Source: Marsupella aquatica (lineage: Eukaryota > Marchantiophyta). From it: a DNA stretch of 64,000 bases. The number at the start of each line of letters is the position of its first letter. Within the stretch, counting starts at the first letter, position 1. The DNA is taken from contig OZ316892.1 of NCBI GenBank assembly GCA_973895155.1, forward strand, positions 28,272,001 through 28,336,000, given 5' to 3'. Under the pieces are notes generated by a model, which searched no databases, was not told where the DNA came from, and saw only the letters and a list, made by a program, of their open reading frames with translations. Shown piece after piece: positions 57,123-64,000 of this stretch. The position numbers and the translations under genes are program-made.

Positions 57123-58718
57123 CTATTTAGCAATAGATTGAGCAGTCCCTTCGTGCTCAACAATCTGTCCAGCCGCCAATCCTGTCATAGGTCCATGGAC
57201 TGTCTGCTCGCCCCCAGCTATGGTCAATACTATCTCAGTGGACCGCAAGCTCACCAAGGGACAATCAGTAATTCCGGCAGAGCGCATCCGCAACTGTTCA
57301 GCTACTCCCAAGCTGATAATCCAAGTCAAACAATTCAAATCCATTGCTTGACCAAGAACCTGGCGCCGCAAACCCTCTGACACAGAGGCAACTACAGTGG
57401 TGCCAGTCAAAAATCCCATAGCACGCTCTCTCTCATCAGTAGTAGGCTCCACTAACTGCTGGAGAGCTGTGTCCCATACAAGTCCAGGGCCACCTGCTCT
57501 GAATGCATATGAAGCAGAGTGGCTTACAAGAGTGGGTAATGCACAACGTGGGCACCCAACTGCATTGACCATTGCCAATGGAGGTCTATCAGGTTGGGTC
57601 ACACCCTGTGCACGACGCCCTGGATCCAAAATATCATCCACCACTAAGGCTGGTGAGCGTGGAATGCTGTCAAATGCACGCTTCAGCACCTCACATGGGA
57701 TCAAATTAGTCCACCATAAGCGTGGACGATGTGCACGAGAACCCACACGTGCAGCATCCAATAACACAGCAGGTCCAATCCAAGATCTCACCTGGTGAAC
57801 ACTGGCAACAATCCGACTACGATCATCACCTAACAATGGCACATTCTCCAAAATGTATGCTGGAGACTGTGTCTGATATAGCTGGAGGTGACGCAGCACC
57901 CGTAACATCTCCCAAAACAATGCAGAGCGTGGATCATGAAGTCCATGCCCAACGCCAGCTCTAGATTGGCCCTAACATGGCCAACCAGCAATCACCAAAT
58001 CAATGGGGCCAACACGATGCAGATGATCCGCCCCCAGCAATGAAATATCAGCAGGTAGTGCATGCTGATAACCACGAACAGCATCCACTGGTAGCAACTG
58101 TAGATATCTATCCACCAACATAGCCACATGTCGCAATGAGACCCTCCGTGCTGTCTCATCTGTCTCCACATACAAATAACGACGCATAGGAATTCCTGCC
58201 TGAAGAACAGCAGCCAATCCAGTGCTAATCCCACCAAAAAGATCCAACAAACAAATACCCTCCGGTGGATATTGCCAAGCAATAGGAGTGGTATCCAATG
58301 GTGAAAGAGTCACAGGTCCATCTGCAAGAGACTGCTCTACTCCTGACTGTGGTGTAAAAGCATGACGCCATGCATCATGTACCAATCGTGCTACTGCCTG
58401 TGGCAAGGCTTGTGCAGTGCCCCACACTGGTGGCACAACACTGCCAATAGGTAACCCTCGCATGATGTGCTCCTCATGAGACTCCTCCAATGGTGGAACA
58501 TCGGCTGCATGCGCATTACCCTCAATCAAATCATCAGGTCCAGCAATTACACCACTGAATGCTGCCAAAGACAATGGTGTGGATTTAGAGCCTCCCACAG
58601 GTCCACTAAATCTCACTGGCAATTTGCTCAATCGAGCATCTCCTGACTGCCAATCAGGTCTATATGACACTGATTCCTCCCAAAAATCAAGAATAAATCC
58701 CATGGGTAGAGCACTGTA
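57123..58718 (-). pseudogene. C5 cytosine-DNA methyltransferase domain of the gypsy polyprotein
   Basis: Conserved motifs appear in order. Motif I (SAM binding) is LLDLFGGISTG at 58250-58218, followed by the acidic E of 'LYVETDE'. Motif IV is IAGWPC at 57992-57975, carrying the catalytic Cys. Motif VI is ENVP (57848-57837). Motif VIII is RAHRPRLWWTN (about 57735). Motif IX-like is 'ALPTLVSHSASYAFRA' and motif X-like is 'RRQVLGQAMDLNCLTW'. The 'HRPRLWWTN' form recalls DNMT3/DRM-type enzymes. The residue after the catalytic Cys is replaced by an amber stop (57972-57974), and the frame reopens at once in the same phase. A spacer of about 100 residues precedes motif I. As it stands this copy cannot make a whole enzyme. 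Confidence 0.88.
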
Positions 58719-59795
58719 CATCCCACCAACACATCATATGACTCTACCTTAGTCAGAATAGCTCGCGCCTGTATCTGTGAGCTATCTGTGGTATGACCTT
58801 CCTGAATCCTCAAATCAAGTGGTCTCCTGGTGATATGCTGTGTAGGTGTAGGTCCCCCCAATGAAGTCTGAATGGGAAAGGGACAATCCTCCAAATTCTC
58901 TGGACGCAATCCCAATCCACGTATGGTAGACTTCCCCAACATCAAGGGCTGAGCACCAGTATCCAGTAACACTCTCTCTGGCTGGTATACTGCTCCAGAA
59001 GGCCCAACTAATCGGAAGATACCACTCCGATTATCCAATGACACAACACTAGGTTTAAACCTAGTCCTCTCAAATGCAGGGCGTGCTGGTAAATCCACCA
59101 ACCTCGCTGCTGCTGCATGCCATGTCTCACTAGTAGCAGTAGGTGGCATGGTCTTCACTGCATCAACACTGCAAGTTGCTTCTGCATGGGAAGCAACCAC
59201 TGGAGTGTCCTCACAGAGTGTAGCTGCCAATCTGAACACTTCTGCAGGACCAACTCCCAAGTTCAGCATGTCTGTCGCTGAAAATAATGGGGTGCGTACT
59301 ATGGCAGTAGCCGCCCCCAGCAAGGTACCTGTCATCCCTGCTGCATCACTACCTGATTCTGCCAACTTACCCACATCAGGGTTTGTCCGAACCGGGTTCA
59401 TAGAGGTAGTCTGAACTGTCTCTGACAATGTAAAAGACTGAGGAAGCTTTGTCTGCCGACGTGCATCCCCCCTTTGTGGATCTAACTCCGCTACTGCTCC
59501 TCGGGGCTCAAGAGCTTTGGCTGCCCCACGTGTCAAAGCTGCTGATGCATCAATATGTGCAGTGCCACACATGAATCCCATGGTGGCAAGGTCTCCATCA
59601 GCTCCATAAGATGTGGAAGGACCATGGGATGTGGAAGGTCCATAGGATGTAGATGCTCCATCACCAGAATTAGGTCTCACCTGGGAACTAGCCATGGCAG
59701 CTAGTTGTTGCTCCAATTGAGCAATCTTAGCATCCTTTGGATCTATGGTTACAGTAGGGGCAGCGTCACTTCCCTGTCTCCCTGCATGTGGCATG
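58628..59795 (-). pseudogene. Gypsy aspartic protease region
   Basis: The frame is continuous with gag apart from the stop at 59933. It has a coiled-coil-like 'KIAQLEQQLAAMASSQ', a GPSTSYG/HG repeat (about residues 51-64), and then the retropepsin catalytic triplet in VLLDTGAQ at 58963-58955. 'YDVLVG.TVLYP' follows near the C-terminal end. A frameshift at about 58700 separates it from the downstream frame that leads into the methyltransferase. Confidence 0.85.
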
Positions 59796-61111
59796 CCACG
59801 ACCACGTCCACCACCTCTACCTCCTCCTCCTCTTCCCTGATCATGTGTACGGGATCCTCCTCTCCGTAACTCAGGGTGGAGTGAGAAACACCTATCCTTG
59901 GTGTGTCCAGGAGCTCCACAGTGATCACACTGTCATTGATCAGGCGCTGATGCTCCCCCTGATCCTCTATGATCTGGACAATATCTCTGTGCATGATCCC
60001 CACCACAGGTCCAACATCCTGACTGCTGTCCAGCATAAGAGGGCACAGGTCTCTGGCTGGTAGACTCTCGTGCAGTAGGCTTCTCCCTCTGGCTCTTCCG
60101 TGCAGTAGGCTGTGGTGTGGATGTAGATGCAGCCTTTGGTGCTTCCTTGGCAAATCCGAAAGTCACCACCTTCTCATTCACCATATTGAGCTCAATGCGC
60201 TCAGAAAGGGTGAAAACAACTGCTAATGTGGGATCTGCATCCCTAAGCAGAGTGACATCTCTCACTCTGCGTCGCAATTCTCTGTCCAGAATTGCATACC
60301 AAAACTGGACTGCCTGAGCCTCTGTCACTCCCTTGGTGACAGTGATCAATCTGCGCATACGTGTGTATGCCTCACGTAGGCTCTCTCCAGTCTTGCGTTG
60401 GAACTCGTGAAGACCCTTCAACTTATCAGTTCTCACACCCTGATAGTTCTGCTTCAGTACCTCAAAGAATTCCACCACAGGATTAAATGCTGGCGCAACT
60501 CCAGTTCCTGTCACAATCACACCGGCAGGAGTAGTGGTGGATGCTGCTGGAGTGCTGCTGGTGGATGGTGTGCCACTCTGGCTAGTGCTGCTAGAAGAAG
60601 CAGCAGCTGTGGCAATTGGTTGGGCAGCCGCACTAGTGCCATAGGTGATGGACACGTAATTAGGCGACCAATGCTGCCTCCATGCCTCAATTTCAACCAA
60701 ATGAGCCTTCCGAAACTCATGGTAGTCATCCATGGGTGGCCCCTCCAAATGCTGGAATAATCCCTTCCATGCCATGAAAGGGGTAAACAATGTGACATTA
60801 CGCAATGTTTGCATATCGCACCACGTATCAAACTCCTGGATGAAGTCATCCAGATCAATTGTGCCAACTGCACCAGAGTATCGTCGTGGGCCCTTTGTAG
60901 CCCCGTACATCTCGTCCATATCCCACAACAAAGGTGCAACCACCTGATGATGAGGAGAACTGGTCATTGAGTCCTCATCAGAATCACTGTCTGAAGCTGC
61001 ACTGCTGACTGCTACCAATGCCGCTGGCCGAAACTGTGCCCCACTCCGAGTGAAACCGGTCCATCGTCCATCGAGTAATCCAGCAGCACCAGAAGAATCC
61101 GTGGTGACCAA
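59796..61111 (-). pseudogene. Gypsy Gag with two zinc knuckles
   Basis: The frame opens after a stop just upstream; the first codon shown is TTG, so the original ATG may be lost or lie in a different place. Gag-type helices include 'DDFIQEFDTWCDMQTL', 'FEVLKQNYQGVR' and 'LREAYTRMRRLI'. Zinc knuckle 1 is CWTCGGDHAQRYC (spacing one residue short of the standard). Zinc knuckle 2 is CDHCGAPGHTKDRC (standard CX2CX4HX4C), and it lies just past an in-frame TGA at 59933-59935. A Gly/Arg-rich tract follows. Gag packages the element RNA into virus-like particles. Confidence 0.85.
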
Positions 61112-61570
61112 CCCTAACCTAATCTATGTGCTAACCCTAAGGGCAATCTATCCCTGTCAGCACCACAAGCACTCACCATGGTGTGTTGGGCATCACTCCA
61201 ACATCACCAAGAGAGAAATACACAGCACACTAGAATGTCCAGTTGCAAACTCGGATCACTCCTATGGAATCAAGCGCCCACACGAAACTAACATGGCGCA
61301 TAAACAGGAAACATGTGTGAAGAGGATCCAGAAACAAGAATGGATACCATTCAACTCTCCACACAAAAGCAAATGCAAATCAATATGACAATGTGCATAA
61401 GGTTCAAGGAAGAGCCTTCATAATAGGCTTCACAATGGCACTCCAATGTTGTAGATGAGAACCAAGGCAAAATTGGTTCAATCTGTGAGTTTAGATGGAC
61501 TCAGAAGTATCAAAAACCCTCAAACAGCCTCTGATTTGGCCTAGAATAGGCCTCTAAACAAACCGGGAAG

Positions 61571-61579
61571 TATATAAAG
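61571..61579 (+). promoter_or_regulatory. TATA-like box antisense to the gypsy element
   Basis: TATATAAAG lies 52 bp upstream of an open plus-strand frame (61623-62684, 353 codons, repetitive composition). If used, it would make a transcript antisense to the gypsy leader and 5' LTR. No functional evidence beyond spacing. Confidence 0.3.
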
Positions 61580-61638
61580 CCCCCTGGCGCTTGAATCTAA
61601 ACAACAAGTTGTCAAAGCTTGTGTGTACACAAGGTGGG

Positions 61639-61885
61639 ATGAGAACTTGCCAGTTAAGCGCTCGCGACCGGGAATAGCCCCGGGATGGGTGACCTCCTCG
61701 CGCTCGACCTTGTGCCTCCCCTCGCGCTCACGGCCCGGAATAGCCCCGAGATGGGTGACCTCGACCTCGTGCCTGCCTGCGCTCGCGATGGGTGACTTCG
61801 CGCTCGCGGTTGGGAGCACTTTCGGGATGGGTGACCTCACGCGTCGCCTCGCGCGAGCACTTTCGGGATGGGTGACCTCGTGCGC
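61639..61885 (+). repeat. 5S rRNA-like internal-promoter array in the gypsy leader
   Basis: 61643-61697 reads like the middle of plant 5S rRNA. It has 'agaact..ccagttaagcg' (the box A region) followed about 20 bases later by GGGATGGGTGACCTCC (the box C region). The box C-like core GATGGGTGAC(C/T)TC then repeats at about 61748, 61786, 61823 and 61864, the last two preceded by 'gagcactttcgg'. The orientation is opposite to the gypsy element. 5S-derived promoters are known in SINE3 elements and Cassandra TRIM retrotransposons; a role here is inferred only. Confidence 0.7.
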
Positions 61886-62121
61886 CTCACACCTAACCCC
61901 AAAAACGACTACTTCCTTCACGAAAAGCTCCCGAAAACTGTCGATTTCCTTCATGAAAAACGCAGCCCTTCCACAGAATTGGCAGCAGCTTGATTCAACA
62001 CCCTTGACCCTCGTTTCTTTCACTGAAATGATGATACCGTCGCACGGGGCATTGGCAGCTCCGTTCCTTCAGGAAAAGAGCCGTCGCTTCACCTGCGCCT
62101 TGCCAACATCGTCCAACAATA

Positions 62122-62212
62122 GCCGGCAATCAGATCTGAAGCCCCACAGTAGCCGACAATCAGATCTGAAGCCTCACAGTAGCCGGCAATCGGATCTGGA
62201 GCCTCACGGATC
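62122..62212. repeat. Three-copy 30-bp tandem repeat
   Basis: Units contain 'agccggcaatcagatctg' and 'aagcc(c/t)cacagt', giving an SRQSDLKPHS-like peptide repeat in the antisense frame. Located in the gypsy 5' leader. Confidence 0.85.
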
Positions 62213-62489
62213 GACTTCCACTGTCCAACATCTACTCAACATTCGCTTTCCTCCACGAATCATCAATCGACCTCCAAACTCAAAACTCCAACTCAAAACC
62301 TGTCACCAATCACAGATCTGTACATCGATCGGGAAGCAGGCCGATCGGACAACAACGATACAGGTCAAGATACCAACAATCTGTTCGATAACAACACACG
62401 ATCCGAGCTACCACGAACCGTCGACAACTCAATCAATCGAACTTCTGTCCGCACAGTTCGTACAACAGATTTCGAATGTGATCTTTCAA

Positions 62490-62821
62490 TGTAATCTCCA
62501 TACAATCGGCACAACGATCTCGGTCAACAATACCCCATCGATCCCGCACCGATCCGATCACACACGTGTGTCAAGCCAACGCACCTTGCACTACTCAAGG
62601 AATCCACGTTACACAAGCGGAGCTCACAGCCACCATAGCCACACTCAAGCTCCTCTCTCTCCAAGGCTCAACATTGAAAGATGACCTTTCAATGCCTCAC
62701 AAGTGAGAAGTACCCTCTCACACAAACCTGACAGAACCTTATCGGCTCCAATAGCACTCATACCAAACGTACATACTCTAATAGCACGATATACTACTAC
62801 ACTACTCAGAATGGTGTGACA
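62490..62821 (-). mobile_element. 5' LTR remnant (first ~332 bp)
   Basis: Minus-strand start TGTCACACCATTC. It matches 30657-30996 of the solo LTR. The ~140 bp that complete the LTR in the solo copy are not found next to it; the leader begins instead. Confidence 0.75.
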
Positions 62822-62825
62822 TTGG

Positions 62826-63203
62826 CCGTGGCACCTGATGGGGAATGTTGCCCTTAGAAGCTGTAGCGCTACCAGAAGCCAGATGAGTAACCAGATGCAT
62901 TGGTCTCCGAAGACTAAATACATGAACTTCATGATTAGTAAGGAGAATGTTAGGAGCATCCAGGATCATAAGCTTAGGAGTCACTTCAGGGACAAGCAGT
63001 ACAGGAATACGCCTGCCAGAATTTTTGTTGGTCCCACCTTCCGGTGGTGGTATCGGGCTCCCTGGCCTGATTAGCTGGGTGTCTTGGTGTGTGTTCTGGG
63101 GTGTTGGGCCCTTTTTGTCTTTCCCTTGCTCGGGTGGTTTTTGCCCCCTTGCCTGTTATTGATGGGCTCCTGCGCCCCCCTCCCCCCCCCCCCCAAAAAA
63201 AAA
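62826..63203 (+). mobile_element. LINE 3' UTR, distal part
   Basis: This resumes the LINE after the gypsy insertion. It is non-coding, G/T-rich near the end ('gtgttctggggtgttgggcc'), has a C-run, and finishes in about ten A residues followed by the LINE target duplication at 63204. Confidence 0.75.
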
Positions 63204-63383
63204 AGGATATTCTTGCAATGTTTCAAAAAATTTATTAAACTGATCCTAATGTTCTTACAAGATTCCAAATTGGATTTAAAAGACCCTAAAGTTCTTCCAC
63301 ATAAATTTCAAAGTATTCCCTTCAAACCAATAAAACTACCCTATTTGCCGATACTATGGAAGTGAAACTCTTGAGCCTCCTGG

Positions 63384-63583
63384 CCAGATCAACCACCAGG
63401 TGATAAGTAAAACAGGGTCCTTGTGGCCATCACTCCTATCTCTACACAACTAGTAGTGCTCAACCTATCCTGTCAATCCAAAAGAAATACTCTTTTGATT
63501 CTCATGCTACATCACTTGGTTATTGTTTTTACAGTCACTCATATAGTTGTTTTTCTTTGCCTTGCCTAAAATAATAAAACACC
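63384..63583. other. Continuation of duplication copy B
   Basis: It matches 33070-33190 of copy A ('gtggccatcactcc', 'cacaactagtagtgctcaac', 'aaaagaaatactctttt'), closing the gap opened by the nested insertion. Confidence 0.8.
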
Positions 63584-63754
63584 AAGGTCTTTTAAATTCA
63601 ATTTTGAGACTTATAAGAACATTAGGGTCCTTTAATCAAATTTTTGGAATATTTCAATTTTTATTTTTTTTAATATCACATTTTAGGAGGTTTGAGGCCT
63701 AAAAACATCATAGATGATAGGGAAGTCTCCATCTCCACATAGTGAGCCCCCAAG
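63584..63754. mobile_element. Truncated hAT-like MITE
   Basis: It shares 'cttttaaattcaattttgag' and 'acttataagaacatta' with 29706-30001 and keeps the right end AGTGAGCCCCCAAG. The left inverted repeat is not found. Confidence 0.7.
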
Positions 63755-63779
63755 AATGTGTAATGCATGTCACATTAGG

Positions 63780-63842
63780 ACCTTCCATTAGTTACATAAT
63801 TGATGCAGATTTCCACATGTGGAGTATAATGTCACATGCTTT
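63780..63842. repeat. Fragment of the QOR intron 4 sequence
   Basis: It resembles 25947-26010 ('accttccatta', 'gatgcagatt', 'cacatgtggagta'), which lies in intron 4 of the oxidoreductase. Either a dispersed repeat is present in both places or this is a displaced fragment of the gene. Confidence 0.6.
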
Positions 63843-64000
63843 TAGTCAATCCAATGGTGACCAAAAAAAAACCTTCAGCAAATAGCCAGGATTTCTTCCT
63901 GCCAAGATGACAATTTGCAAACAAACATGGAGAGGTGTTTTGGACCACTTGAATCTTGCTATAAAAGCGCCAACTAAAGCCTAAGGGCCTAGGTCTAGAG

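Larger units (their letters stand above)
54418..62821 (-). mobile_element. Ty3/gypsy element carrying a cytosine-DNA methyltransferase and PHD finger
   Basis: This 8404-bp element is inserted in the 3' UTR of the LINE with a 4-bp duplication TTGG (54414-54417, 62822-62825). Reading on the minus strand, the order is 5' LTR part (62821-62490), long leader (62489-61112), gag, protease, C5-methyltransferase, reverse transcriptase, RNase H, integrase N-terminal remnant, GPY/F-like module, PHD finger, polypurine tract and 3' LTR part (54555-54418). Gag to RNase H would be one continuous frame apart from stops and frameshifts. The methyltransferase sits between protease and reverse transcriptase. 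Methyltransferase acquisition by retrotransposons has been reported in charophyte algae and dinoflagellates; this arrangement is of the same general kind. Confidence 0.9.
47978..63203 (+). mobile_element. L1-type LINE, interrupted by a gypsy element
   Basis: Flanked by a 17-bp target duplication with two mismatches (AGAATATTCTTGGAATG at 47961-47977; AGGATATTCTTGCAATG at 63204-63220). Without the nested element it is about 6.8 kb. It has ORF1 (DUF4283-like plus CCHC knuckle), ORF2 (endonuclease, reverse transcriptase, zf-RVT) and a 3' UTR at 54352-54417 resuming at 62826-63203, ending in an A-run. The 5' end lies only 17 nt before ORF1, so part of the 5' UTR may be missing. Stops and frameshifts make it inactive. 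Confidence 0.88.
47857..63375. mobile_element. hAT-like MITE interrupted by a LINE
   Basis: The MITE pieces are 47857-47977 and 63221-63375, about 276 bp in all. The left end CTTGGGGGTCTCACT pairs with the right end AGTGAAACTCTTGAG as diverged inverted repeats. A perfect 8-bp target duplication CCTCCTGG flanks it (47849-47856, 63376-63383). It is the same family as 29706-30001. Copy A of the segmental duplication lacks it at 33050-33075. Confidence 0.85.

Noticed and set aside
61639-61700. A functional 5S rRNA gene
   Set aside because: Only the middle of the 5S sequence is recognisable; the 5' and 3' stems are missing and the core is locally repeated.
61623-62684. 353-codon plus-strand frame as a real gene
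   Set aside because: It lies antisense in a retrotransposon leader, is driven by tandem repeats and runs into the LTR; no domain is visible. Kept as an observation only.

Overview
This is a eukaryotic nuclear window from a plant, most likely a non-seed land plant (bryophyte-like). Genes have GT-AG introns of about 90-1200 bp and are widely spaced. They include a plant-type IST1-like protein, a zeta-crystallin-type quinone oxidoreductase, an F-box protein and SET-domain proteins. Copia, Ty3/gypsy, LINE, hAT-like MITE and tRNA-SINE insertions lie between them. I cannot name the species from the sequence.

Layout. 1-7.7 kb holds no gene I can support; it has a 101-bp tandem repeat split by a solo Ty1/copia LTR. 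A two-exon 79-aa acidic/lysine-rich protein gene lies at 7.9-8.6 kb. A cyclin-like gene on the minus strand (9.5-10.8 kb) has a tandem-repeat array upstream. 11.7-14 kb is minisatellite-rich. An intact seven-exon IST1-like gene (14.8-18.0 kb) follows, then a three-exon SET-domain gene (SET-1, 20.2-21.9 kb, minus) and a six-exon quinone oxidoreductase (25.4-28.7 kb, minus). 29.4-31 kb carries a solo copia LTR with a MITE inside it and a solo LTR matching the ends of the gypsy element described below. An F-box gene sits at 35.2-36.6 kb.

From about 37.1 kb the SET-to-oxidoreductase block is repeated as a diverged collinear copy. It has an intact SET-2 gene, a frameshifted IST1 fragment and a SINE. 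The second oxidoreductase copy has lost exons 2-6 through a 3.6-kb deletion, and has also lost its start codon and reading frame. The copy continues to 47.8 kb, where a nested insertion begins: a hAT-like MITE (8-bp target duplication) is split by an L1-type LINE (about 17-bp target duplication), which is split by an 8.4-kb Ty3/gypsy element (4-bp target duplication). The block resumes at 63.4 kb.

The most notable item is the gypsy element (54418-62821, minus strand). Its reconstructed domain order is Gag (two zinc knuckles) - protease - C5 cytosine-DNA methyltransferase - reverse transcriptase - RNase H - integrase remnant - PHD finger. The methyltransferase keeps motifs I, IV, VI, VIII, IX and X. 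The copy is dead: in-frame stops, frameshifts and loss of the integrase core. Its 5' leader also contains an antisense array of sequences resembling the internal promoter of 5S rRNA. Each of its two ends matches a different half of one solo LTR, so the usual pair of identical LTRs is absent.
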